Origin: Pseudomonas sp. N40(2020)
GTDB taxonomy: Bacteria > Pseudomonadota > Gammaproteobacteria > Pseudomonadales > Pseudomonadaceae
Length of the DNA stretch: 53,539 bases
Direction: 5' to 3'
Assembly (NCBI RefSeq): GCF_014472415.1
Contig: NZ_JACSZV010000045.1
Coordinates: 1-53,539, forward strand
Below the pieces are notes generated by a model that searched no databases, was not told the DNA's origin, and was given only the letters and a program-made list of their open reading frames with translations. A program made the position numbers and the translations under genes. Below are positions 24,872-32,902 of this stretch, piece by piece (the first letter of the stretch is position 1; every line of letters starts with the position of its first letter).

Positions 24872-25906
24872 ATGAAACTGAAAAACACCTTGGGCTTGGC
24901 CATTGGTTCTCTTATCGCTGCCACTTCGTTCGGCGCTCTGGCACAAGGCCAAGGCGCAGTTGAAATCGAAGGCTTCGCTAAGAAAGAACAATTCGACAGC
25001 GCTCGTAACTTCAAGAACAACGGCAACCTGTTCGGCGGCTCGATCGGTTACTTCCTGACCGACGACGTTGAACTGCGTCTGGGCTACGACGAAGTTCACA
25101 ACGTACGTGCCGATGATGGCAAGAACGTTAAAGGCGCTAACACCGCTCTGGACGCTCTGTACCACTTCAACAACCCGGGCGACATGCTGCGTCCGTACGT
25201 TTCGGCCGGTTTCTCTGACCAGAGCATCGACCAGAACGGTTCGAACGGTCGTAACCGTTCCACCTTCGCCAACGTTGGCGGCGGTGCCAAGCTGTACTTC
25301 ACCGAGAACTTCTACGCCCGTGCCGGCGTTGAAGCTCAGTACAACATCGACCAGGGCGACACCGAGTGGGCTCCTAGCGTCGGTATCGGTGTGAACTTCG
25401 GTGGCGGCTCCAAGCCTGCTGCTGCTCCAGTTCCAGCACCAGCTGAAGTCTGCTCCGACAGCGACAACGACGGCGTTTGCGACAACGTTGACAAGTGCCC
25501 AGACACCCCAGCCAACGTAACTGTTGACGCTGACGGCTGCCCTGCAGTTGCTGAAGTTGTTCGTGTTGAGCTGGACGTCAAGTTCGACTTCGACAAGTCT
25601 GTTGTTAAGACCAACAGCTACGGCGACATCAAGAACCTGGCTGACTTCATGAAGCAGTACCCATCCACCACCACTACTGTTGAAGGTCACACTGACTCCG
25701 TCGGTCCTGACGCTTACAACCAGAAACTGTCCGAGCGTCGTGCAAACGCCGTTAAGCAAGTTCTGACCAACCAGTACGGTGTTGAATCGTCCCGCGTTCA
25801 GTCTGTTGGCTACGGCGAATCCCGCCCAGTTGCTGACAACAAAACTGAAGCTGGCCGTGCTGTTAACCGTCGCGTAGAAGCGCAGGTTGAAGCTCAAGCT
25901 AAGTAA
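24872..25906 (+). CDS. oprF: Major outer-membrane porin OprF
   Basis: A 344-residue porin with a signal peptide (residues 1 to about 24, ending GALA). It has an N-terminal eight-strand barrel (to about residue 180), a linker rich in Ala/Pro, a four-cysteine calcium-type repeat (CSDSDNDGVCDNVDKC), and a C-terminal OmpA-like peptidoglycan domain (VEGHTDSVGPDAYNQKLSERR). It maintains envelope integrity and unspecific diffusion. Unlike its neighbours it uses many T-ending codons (GTT, GCT), as expected for one of the most expressed proteins. A strong terminator follows. Confidence 0.97.
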   Translation: MKLKNTLGLAIGSLIAATSFGALAQGQGAVEIEGFAKKEQFDSARNFKNNGNLFGGSIGYFLTDDVELRLGYDEVHNVRADDGKNVKGANTALDALYHFNNPGDMLRPYVSAGFSDQSIDQNGSNGRNRSTFANVGGGAKLYFTENFYARAGVEAQYNIDQGDTEWAPSVGIGVNFGGGSKPAAAPVPAPAEVCSDSDNDGVCDNVDKCPDTPANVTVDADGCPAVAEVVRVELDVKFDFDKSVVKTNSYGDIKNLADFMKQYPSTTTTVEGHTDSVGPDAYNQKLSERRANAVKQVLTNQYGVESSRVQSVGYGESRPVADNKTEAGRAVNRRVEAQVEAQAK

Positions 25907-25923
25907 TTAGCTGCCGCTCTGAG

Positions 25924-25953
25924 AAAAGCCCGGCTTAGGCCGGGCTTTTCTTT
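25924..25953 (+). terminator. oprF terminator
   Basis: AAAAGCCCGGC pairs perfectly with GCCGGGCTTTT around a TTAG loop, followed by CTTTG. It starts 18 bases after the oprF stop. Confidence 0.92.
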
Positions 25954-26052
25954 GTCTGCGATTTGAATAATGTCGGTATTCGCGCCTCGCGCGGCAGGTC
26001 GATGCCCGGCTATAATCGCCGCCTCTTTTCGCCGTCCGAGTCATCGCCGCCC

Positions 26053-27072
26053 ATGTATTCCCTGGCCCGTCAGCTGTTGTTCAAACTTTCCCCGGAAACC
26101 TCCCACGATCTGTCGTTGGATCTGATCGGCGCGGGTGGGCGTTTGGGCCTCAACGGCTTGCTGTGCAAGGCGCCGGCGAAGATGCCGGTGACAGTCATGG
26201 GCCTGGAATTCCCGAACCCGGTGGGTCTGGCGGCCGGTCTGGACAAGAACGGCGCGGCCATCGACGGCTTCGCGCAATTGGGTTTCGGTTTTGTCGAAAT
26301 CGGCACCGTGACCCCGCGTCCACAGCCGGGCAACCCGAAACCACGAATCTTCCGTCTGCCGGAAGCCGAGGCGATCATCAACCGCATGGGTTTCAACAAC
26401 CTCGGTGTCGATAACCTGCTGGCGCGGGTGGCAGCGGCGAAATACAAGGGCGTGCTGGGCATCAACATCGGCAAGAACTTCGACACGCCGGTCGAGCGCG
26501 CGGTGGACGACTACCTGATCTGCCTGGACAAGGTCTACGCCCACGCCAGTTACATCACGGTCAACGTCAGTTCGCCGAACACCCCGGGTTTACGCAGTCT
26601 GCAGTTCGGTGACTCGCTCAAGCAGTTGCTCGCGGATTTGGCCGCGCGCCGCGCCGAACTGGCGCTGCGCCATGGCAAGCATGTGCCGCTGGCGATCAAG
26701 ATCGCGCCGGACATGACCGACGAAGAAACCGCGCAGGTGGCGCAAGCGCTGATCGAAACCGGGATGGACGCGGTGATCGCGACCAACACCACCCTGAGCC
26801 GTGTTGGCGTTGAAGGCATGGAGCATGGCGACGAGGCGGGCGGTCTGTCCGGCGCGCCGGTGCGTGACAAGAGCACCCACACCGTGAAGGTGCTGGCGGC
26901 TGAGCTGGGTGGTCGTCTGCCGATTATTGCGGCGGGGGGGATTACTGAAGGCAAGCATGCGGCGCAGAAGATCACCGCGGGTGCGAGCCTGGTGCAGATT
27001 TATTCGGGCTTCATCTATAAGGGCCCGGCGCTGATTCGTGAGTCGGTAGACGCCATCGCAGCCCTGCGCTGA
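26053..27072 (+). CDS. pyrD: Dihydroorotate dehydrogenase (quinone), class 2
   Basis: A 339-residue membrane-associated flavoenzyme of pyrimidine synthesis, oxidising dihydroorotate with quinone. The N-terminal helices (MYSLARQLLFKLSPETSHDL) are the class 2 membrane/quinone segment. FMN and substrate motifs include GLAAGLDKNGAAIDGF, GINIGKN and NVSSPNTPGLR with the catalytic serine region. ATG 26053 matches the conserved start; the open frame extends upstream through the region after the oprF terminator. Confidence 0.95.
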   Translation: MYSLARQLLFKLSPETSHDLSLDLIGAGGRLGLNGLLCKAPAKMPVTVMGLEFPNPVGLAAGLDKNGAAIDGFAQLGFGFVEIGTVTPRPQPGNPKPRIFRLPEAEAIINRMGFNNLGVDNLLARVAAAKYKGVLGINIGKNFDTPVERAVDDYLICLDKVYAHASYITVNVSSPNTPGLRSLQFGDSLKQLLADLAARRAELALRHGKHVPLAIKIAPDMTDEETAQVAQALIETGMDAVIATNTTLSRVGVEGMEHGDEAGGLSGAPVRDKSTHTVKVLAAELGGRLPIIAAGGITEGKHAAQKITAGASLVQIYSGFIYKGPALIRESVDAIAALR

Positions 27073-27111
27073 TCCTCCTCCTACAGGGCATCGATAAAAC
27101 ACCAAGGCAAT

Positions 27112-27136
27112 AAAAAGGGCTCCTCGAAGGAGCCCC
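27112..27136 (-). terminator. rmf terminator
   Basis: On the minus strand GGGGCTCCTTCGAGGAGCCC forms a hairpin followed by five T. It sits about 85 bases beyond the rmf stop. Two further small hairpins (27138-27168, GGGC/GCCC and CGTCC/GGACG) lie between it and rmf. In the plus direction it faces the pyrD stop but lacks a T-run. Confidence 0.8.
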
Positions 27137-27221
27137 TGGGCCGAAGCCCGCCGTCCGGGAAGGACGTGCGTGGTTAATGCGTTACAAATTCAGATTGTCG
27201 TGTCGGAATTAATGCCCTGTG

Positions 27222-27437
27222 TCAGCCGACGGCGTGAAGTTCGTTGAGTCTGTGGATTCCCGCAGTGCCGGTCATACCGTCCCAGTTGTCGCCGCGTCCT
27301 TCTCGCCAGCCGTTGATCCAGGCTTGACGTACCGACGGTAGAGTAAATGGGCAAAGCTCACGGGATTTGCCACCAACGCCATATTGATATCCGCGCAAAA
27401 ATGCTCTTTCCAACGGATCACGCTTAAGTCTTCTCAT
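27222..27437 (-). CDS. rmf: Ribosome modulation factor
   Basis: A 71-residue basic protein that drives 70S ribosomes into inactive 100S dimers in stationary phase. The family pattern RDPLERAFLRGYQYGVGGKS followed by WINGWREGR is clear. Length is slightly greater than the 55-residue E. coli protein, as in other pseudomonads. The start is ATG 27437 with GAGGGAAA as ribosome site. It stands alone between the convergent pyrD and divergent rlmL, with a long structured leader. Confidence 0.94.
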   Translation of the reverse strand: MRRLKRDPLERAFLRGYQYGVGGKSRELCPFTLPSVRQAWINGWREGRGDNWDGMTGTAGIHRLNELHAVG

Positions 27438-27476
27438 AGGGTGTTTCCCTCACTTGTTGACTGTTTGTGTCGCGTT

Positions 27477-27568
27477 GACCTCAACCGAGGTCTGGCAGAA
27501 AAACTCTGCCGGGGGCGGCTCGCTGCCGGCGTGGCGAGCCAAGGTGTTGACGCCGTTGCGACGTCAAC
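27477..27568 (-). ncRNA. Structured rmf leader (rmf RNA motif-like)
   Basis: Four successive hairpins lie in the region just upstream of rmf: GACCTC/GAGGTC (27477-27492), GGCAGA/TCTGCC (27494-27510), GGCTCGC/GCGAGCC (27517-27540) and GTTGACG/CGTCAAC (27546-27568). A conserved rmf RNA motif is known from 5' leaders of Pseudomonas rmf genes, and position and density of stems fit it. Whether it senses a ligand, a protein or ribosome state is not known. Confidence 0.65.
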
Positions 27569-27968
27569 CTGTTGTCAGTTCTAACCAATGAGTCACAGCG
27601 ATGGAATGACCGTTTTGTCATAAGGACGTAACGAAATTAGTGCTTAGGCCATAAGTAACTTTGGGTTTCATGCACGTTTTTTCAGCAAACCCCGGTATGA
27701 TCGGGCCCGCGCTGGATGATGGGGTTAATTCTTTAGTGAGAATGACCCACGTTTAGCGTCAGGTACTATTCGACGAAGGGTCGATTTCAGGCAACTTTGT
27801 TTCACCAACTTTTTTATCTGTCCTTGCATCTAAGCTCTTTTAACCCGAGCAGCGGGGATGGAACGGCACACCTTCGTGCCACGCGGGCGTTCTTTTAGAA
27901 AAGCGCCTGATTGAAAACCGGGTCGGCAACGCGTTGCCGATCCACTAGCCAAAGGCTCTGGAAATACC
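27569..27968. other. 400-base intergenic region between rmf leader and rlmL
   Basis: No convincing reading frame is present. It should contain the divergent promoters of rmf and rlmL. A -10-like TATGAT lies at 27696-27701 inside GGTATGATCGGGCCCGCG, pointing to rlmL, but no good -35 is seen 17 bases upstream. The 270 bases from there to the rlmL ATG would be an unusually long leader or could hold a small RNA. A short palindrome, GGCAACGCGTTGCC, lies just before the rlmL start region. Confidence 0.4.
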
Positions 27969-30239
27969 ATGTCCGACAGTTTCGAACTCTTCCTCACTTG
28001 CCCCAAAGGCCTCGAAGGCCTGCTTATCGAGGAAGCCGTCGGGCTTGGCCTTGAAGAAGCCCGCGAGCACACGTCCGCGGTGCGTGGCATGGCGACCATG
28101 GAAACCGCCTATCGCCTGTGCCTGTGGTCGCGTCTGGCCAACCGTGTGCTGCTGGTGCTCAAGCGCTTTCCGATGAAGGACGCCGAAGACCTTTACCACG
28201 GCGTGCTCGATGTCGAGTGGCAGGATCACATGCTCAGCGATGGCACCCTGGCCGTCGAATTCAGCGGCCACGGCTCGGGCATCGACAACACTCACTTCGG
28301 CGCGCTGAAAGTCAAAGACGCCATCGTCGACAAACTGCGTACGCCGCAAGGCGACCGTCCGTCGATCGACAAGCTCAACCCGGATCTGCGCATTCACCTG
28401 CGTCTGGATCGTGGCGAAGCCATTCTTTCCCTCGACCTCTCTGGCCACAGCCTGCACCAGCGCGGCTATCGCTTGCAGCAGGGTGCGGCGCCGCTGAAGG
28501 AAAACCTCGCGGCAGCCATCCTGATCCGTTCCGGCTGGCCGCGTATTGCGGCCGAAGGCGGCGCGCTCGCTGACCCGATGTGCGGTGTCGGTACGTTCCT
28601 CGTCGAAGCCGGCATGATCGCCGCCGACATGGCGCCGAACTTGCGTCGCGAACAGTGGGGTTTCACCGCGTGGCTCGGTCACGTCCCGGCGCTGTGGAAA
28701 AAACTTCATGAAGAAGCCGCCCAGCGCGCCGCTGCCGGTCTGGCCAAGCCACCGCTGTGGATTCGCGGTTACGAAGCTGACCCACGACTGATTCAACCGG
28801 GCCGCAACAACGTTGAGCGCGCCGGTCTGAGCGAGTGGATCAAGATCTATCAAGGTGAGGTCGCGACCTTTGAGCCGCGTCCGGACCAGAACCAGAAAGG
28901 TCTGGTCATCTGCAACCCGCCGTACGGTGAGCGTCTGGGTGACGAAGCCAGCCTGCTTTATCTCTACCAGAACCTCGGCGAACGTCTGCGTCAGGCCTGC
29001 CTGAACTGGGAAGCGGCGGTGTTCACCGGTGCCCCGGATCTTGGCAAGCGCATGGGCATCCGCAGCCACAAACAGTATTCGTTCTGGAACGGCGCGCTGC
29101 CGTGCAAGCTGTTGTTGATCAAAGTGCTGCCGGATCAGTTCGTCACGGGCGAGCGTCGTACTCCGGAGCAGCGTCAGGCCGAGCGTGAGCAAGCGGCTTA
29201 CGATCAAACCCCGGACGAGCCACAAGAGCGCAAGTTCAACAAGAACGGCAACCCGATCAAACCGACGCCAGCCCCGGCTCCGGTGATCGAGCAGCCGCGC
29301 TTGAGCGAAGGCGGGCAGATGTTTGCCAACCGTTTGCAGAAGAATCTCAAGGCGATGGGCAAGTGGGTCAAGCGCGAAGGCATCGATTGCTACCGCGTCT
29401 ACGATGCCGACATGCCGGAATACGCGATGGCCATCGACCTGTACCACGATTGGGTGCACGTCCAGGAATACGCCGCGCCGAAGTCGATTGACCCGGAAAA
29501 AGCCTCGGCACGCATGTTCGACGCACTAGCAGCCATTCCACAGGCGCTGAACGTCGACAAGAGCCGCGTAGTGGTCAAACGCCGTGAGCGCCAGAGTGGC
29601 ACCAAGCAGTACGAGCGTCAGGCTGCGCAGGGCAAGTTCAATGAAGTCAGCGAGGGCGGCGTGAAGCTGTTGGTCAACCTCACCGACTATCTCGACACGG
29701 GCCTGTTCCTCGATCACCGGCCGATGCGCCTGCGCATTCAGAAAGAGGCGGCCGGCAAGCGCTTCCTCAATCTGTATTGCTACACCGCGACCGCCAGTGT
29801 GCACGCGGCCAAGGGCGGCGCGCGCAGCACCACCAGCGTCGACCTGTCGAAAACCTACCTCGACTGGGCACGCCGCAACTTGTCGCTGAACGGCTATTCG
29901 GACAAGAACCGTCTGGAGCAGGGCGATGTGATGGCGTGGCTGGAAAGCTGCCGTGAAGAGTACGACCTGATCTTTATCGATCCGCCGACCTTCTCCAACT
30001 CCAAGCGCATGGAAGGCATCTTCGACGTGCAGCGTGACCAGGTTCAGCTGATCGACCTGGCCATGGCCCGTCTGGCGCCAGGTGGCGTGTTGTACTTCTC
30101 CAACAACTTCCGCAAGTTCCAGTTGGAAGAAAACCTCGCCGAGCGTTATGCGGTCGAGGAAATCAGCGCGCAGACCATTGATCCGGATTTTGCCCGTAAT
30201 ACCAAGATCCACCGCGCCTGGAAAATCACGGCTCGTTGA
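27969..30239 (+). CDS. rlmL: 23S rRNA methyltransferase RlmKL (m2G2445 and m7G2069)
   Basis: A 756-residue fusion enzyme. The N-terminal half has a THUMP RNA-binding domain (about residues 45-155) and an N2-guanine methyltransferase with LVICNPPYGERLG near residue 311-323. A linker rich in Pro/Ala/Lys (about 405-440) follows. The C-terminal half is the RlmK N7-guanine methyltransferase with RFLNLYCYTATASVHAAKGG as SAM loop and IDPPTFSNSKRM near residue 670. Both activities modify domain V/IV of 23S rRNA before 50S assembly. Confidence 0.95.
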   Translation: MSDSFELFLTCPKGLEGLLIEEAVGLGLEEAREHTSAVRGMATMETAYRLCLWSRLANRVLLVLKRFPMKDAEDLYHGVLDVEWQDHMLSDGTLAVEFSGHGSGIDNTHFGALKVKDAIVDKLRTPQGDRPSIDKLNPDLRIHLRLDRGEAILSLDLSGHSLHQRGYRLQQGAAPLKENLAAAILIRSGWPRIAAEGGALADPMCGVGTFLVEAGMIAADMAPNLRREQWGFTAWLGHVPALWKKLHEEAAQRAAAGLAKPPLWIRGYEADPRLIQPGRNNVERAGLSEWIKIYQGEVATFEPRPDQNQKGLVICNPPYGERLGDEASLLYLYQNLGERLRQACLNWEAAVFTGAPDLGKRMGIRSHKQYSFWNGALPCKLLLIKVLPDQFVTGERRTPEQRQAEREQAAYDQTPDEPQERKFNKNGNPIKPTPAPAPVIEQPRLSEGGQMFANRLQKNLKAMGKWVKREGIDCYRVYDADMPEYAMAIDLYHDWVHVQEYAAPKSIDPEKASARMFDALAAIPQALNVDKSRVVVKRRERQSGTKQYERQAAQGKFNEVSEGGVKLLVNLTDYLDTGLFLDHRPMRLRIQKEAAGKRFLNLYCYTATASVHAAKGGARSTTSVDLSKTYLDWARRNLSLNGYSDKNRLEQGDVMAWLESCREEYDLIFIDPPTFSNSKRMEGIFDVQRDQVQLIDLAMARLAPGGVLYFSNNFRKFQLEENLAERYAVEEISAQTIDPDFARNTKIHRAWKITAR

Positions 30240-30241
30240 CA

Positions 30242-30379
30242 CTCGGAAATATTGGATCCACAGAGCCTTGATTTTTAAAGGCTCTTGGACTCTTTCCGAG
30301 CTAGCCAAATTAGTGGCTAATAGCTATAACTCAACTCACGGCCAAAGGGGTTTTCCCGGAACACTGGCGTAGTGAGTTG
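30242..30379 (+). promoter_or_regulatory. Densely paired leader before the diguanylate cyclase gene
   Basis: Nested and successive stems fill the rlmL-GGDEF gap. CTCGGAAA (30242-30249) pairs with TTTCCGAG (30293-30300), enclosing AGAGCCTT/AAGGCTCT (30262-30285). TAGCCA/TGGCTA is at 30302-30319. CAACTCAC (30332-30339) pairs with GTGAGTTG (30372-30379), the latter ending five bases before the ATG. The inner AGAGCC hairpin could be the rlmL terminator, although its T-run is poor. The last stem would cover the ribosome-binding region. Confidence 0.5.
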
Positions 30380-30384
30380 CCCTT

Positions 30385-32766
30385 ATGTCGTTGCACCCCG
30401 TGCGCCCGAAGATACTGGGTTTTATCAGCGAAGAAGTTTCGGCCTGGCTGGTCGCGATGCTGGTATTGCTCGTCGGCGGGATTCTCACGGGGCTGCTCGC
30501 CTGGGGCACCCTCAATCAGTTTCAGCAACAATTGCGTCAGCGCTTTCAATTGCTGGCCAACGAACGCTACAGCCGCATCGAAGAGCGCTTTCAGGACCAG
30601 GAACAGCGTCTGGACGGCTTGCGCCGCTTCTTCGCCAACTCTGAATCGGTGTCTCGCGCCGAATTCGACGGCTACACCCAACCTCTATTGCTGCGCACCC
30701 AGGCCTATTCGTTCGCACTCAGGGTCAGCGCTGCCGAACGCGCGGCGTTCGAGCAGCGAGTGCGTGAGGAAGGGCTGAGCAACTTCACCATTCGTGAACT
30801 CAATGCGCAGGGCGAACTGCAACTGGCCGCCGACCGTGATGAATACGTGTCGGTGCTGTACAGCCAGACGCAAAGTCGTCTGGGCTCGCCGCTGGGTTAT
30901 GACTTGCTGGCGCAACCGCTACGCCGCGACACTCTGCAACGCGCAGACAAGCTGGGCAGTCTGGCGGTGTCGCAACCCATGCATCTAGTCAGTATCGAAG
31001 CGTCTTACGCGCGTGGTGTGCTGCTGGTCGCGCCGGTGACGCGCGCTGGCGAAAAAAAGCCGTTCGGTTACGTGATGGCGGTGATCAGCATGCGCCAGTT
31101 GCTGGCGGATGGTTTACCGGAAGCGTTTCATGACTACCTTTCGGTGCGCATCCTCGACTTGTCGACTAATGACCAACATGAAGTGCTGTTCGAGTCGATC
31201 AATGAGCCGGCCCCCAGTGATTTGTCGGCGACGCGACTGGTGCGCATGGCCGATCACGACTATCAGGTCGATATCCTGCCGAGCGATGCCTTTATGCAGG
31301 CTAACCACTCGTCAGTCAGCAGCGTCGTCATACTGGGTGGTTTGCTCAGTTTGCTGCTCAGCGCGCTGCTCTATGTCCTGGTCAGCCAGCGCCAACGTGC
31401 CTTGCGTCTGGTAGAGCTACGCACACAGGAGCTGCACGAACGCGAACAGGAACTGCGCGGCACTCACGGTCAATTACGCGGGGTGCTGAATGCCGCCACG
31501 CAAGTCGCAATCATTGCTACCGATTTGCGCGGCGTAATCAACACCTTCAATCCCGGCGCGGAACAGTTGCTCGGATACAGAAGCGTCGATGTTGTTGGTC
31601 ATATGACCCTGGAAAACCTGCACTTGCCACGCGAGCTGACGGCGCGTTCTGCGGAGTTGAGCGCGCGTTACGGCAAGAGCATTCCGACCTGCCAGGCGAT
31701 GCTGGTCGAGGGCGGTGAAGTCGGCGGTCATGAGGCGCGCGAATGGACGCTGGTGCGCAGCGATGGCAGTCATCTGCCGGTGAACATGCTCGCCACCCCG
31801 GTCATTGACGAGCAGGGGCTGTGGGTCGGACATCTGGCAATCTGTATCGACATCACCGAACGCAAGCGTGTGCACGAGGCGCTGGCAGCGCGGGACTTGT
31901 TGCTAAAGAAGCTCAGCGCCCACGTTCCGGGCGGCATCTATCAATGCAAAATGGAGTTCGGCGGGCGTTTCAGCGTGATTTACGCCAGCGATGGTATTCG
32001 CGACATTTACGAGTTGGCACCGGACGTACTGTTGCTCGACGCCGAGGCGATCTTTTCTCGCATCCACCCGCAGGACATTACCCGCGTGCGTACTTCGATC
32101 CGTGAATCGGCCGATAACCTCAGCCCGTGGCGCGAGGAATATCGCGTGCAGTTGCCCGAGCGCGGCCTGCGCTGGGTGCGCGGCGAGGCGACGCCGGAAG
32201 AGCTGCCCGGTGGCGGTGTGCTGTGGCACGGCTACATCTCGGACATTTCCGACTTGAAGCGGGTCGAGGAAGAGCTTCGCGCGCTGTCGATAACCGACTC
32301 GCTGACCGGCATTCACAACCGTCGCTATTTCCAGGAGCGCTTGACCACCGAAATGGCCCGGGTCGAGCGCGGCGGTGGCGAACTGTCGGTGATCATGCTC
32401 GACATCGATCATTTCAAAAGGATCAACGATCATTACGGCCATGCCGTCGGCGACCGGGTGTTACAGGCGGTGTGCGAGCGTATTGGCCATCGGCTGCGGC
32501 GCACCGATGTGTTCTGCCGATTGGGTGGCGAAGAGTTCATGGTGTTGTGCCCGGACATCGACGGCGAACACGCGCACATGCTGGCGCAGGAATTGTGGCA
32601 AGGGCTACGCAGTGCGCCGGTGGATGTGGTCGGCGTGGTCACCGCGAGTTTTGGCATCGCCAGTTGGCGACCGGGGGAAGGCGCGGATTCACTGCTGTTG
32701 CGGGCGGATTCGGGCGTGTACGCGGCGAAGCAGGGCGGGCGGGATCGGGTTGAGCAGATGGGTTAA
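30385..32766 (+). CDS. Membrane sensor diguanylate cyclase (CHASE-PAS-PAS-GGDEF)
   Basis: A 793-residue c-di-GMP synthase. It has an N-terminal transmembrane helix (about residues 19-42), a periplasmic CHASE-type sensor (about 75-290), a second helix (about 313-335) and a coiled segment. Two PAS-type domains follow (about 365-490 and 510-630), then a GGDEF domain (about 635-790). The active site reads GGEEF at residues 714-718, which is catalytically competent. Five residues before it lies RRTD (705-708), an intact RxxD inhibitory site. No EAL domain is present. It is monocistronic and its leader is highly structured. Confidence 0.9.
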   Translation: MSLHPVRPKILGFISEEVSAWLVAMLVLLVGGILTGLLAWGTLNQFQQQLRQRFQLLANERYSRIEERFQDQEQRLDGLRRFFANSESVSRAEFDGYTQPLLLRTQAYSFALRVSAAERAAFEQRVREEGLSNFTIRELNAQGELQLAADRDEYVSVLYSQTQSRLGSPLGYDLLAQPLRRDTLQRADKLGSLAVSQPMHLVSIEASYARGVLLVAPVTRAGEKKPFGYVMAVISMRQLLADGLPEAFHDYLSVRILDLSTNDQHEVLFESINEPAPSDLSATRLVRMADHDYQVDILPSDAFMQANHSSVSSVVILGGLLSLLLSALLYVLVSQRQRALRLVELRTQELHEREQELRGTHGQLRGVLNAATQVAIIATDLRGVINTFNPGAEQLLGYRSVDVVGHMTLENLHLPRELTARSAELSARYGKSIPTCQAMLVEGGEVGGHEAREWTLVRSDGSHLPVNMLATPVIDEQGLWVGHLAICIDITERKRVHEALAARDLLLKKLSAHVPGGIYQCKMEFGGRFSVIYASDGIRDIYELAPDVLLLDAEAIFSRIHPQDITRVRTSIRESADNLSPWREEYRVQLPERGLRWVRGEATPEELPGGGVLWHGYISDISDLKRVEEELRALSITDSLTGIHNRRYFQERLTTEMARVERGGGELSVIMLDIDHFKRINDHYGHAVGDRVLQAVCERIGHRLRRTDVFCRLGGEEFMVLCPDIDGEHAHMLAQELWQGLRSAPVDVVGVVTASFGIASWRPGEGADSLLLRADSGVYAAKQGGRDRVEQMG

Positions 32767-32783
32767 GCCCTGCCACCAAACCA

Positions 32784-32876
32784 ATGTGGGAGCGTGCCTG
32801 CTCGCGAAGGCGGTGTATCAGTCAGCACATTTATTGACTGACCTGACGCCTTCGCGAGCAGGCTCGCTCCCACAGG
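32784..32876. repeat. REP doublet, family B
   Basis: Inverted REP copies at about 32784-32812 and 32848-32876 separated by a spacer that has its own GTCAG/CTGAC inverted repeat. It lies between the convergent ends of the diguanylate cyclase and dacB genes and may help to terminate both. Confidence 0.87.
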
Positions 32877-32902
32877 TTTTTGTGGTGTTGCTTGAACTTG
32901 GA

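Noticed and set aside
24782..25897. A 371-codon minus-strand open frame opposite oprF
   Set aside because: The Val/Asn/Ser-rich composition mirrors the T-ending codon bias of oprF and no family features are present.
30332..30379. A known c-di-GMP riboswitch in the GGDEF leader
   Set aside because: The conserved core of the class I aptamer as remembered (tetraloop-receptor and central GCAAA-type segment) could not be matched; only generic stems are seen.
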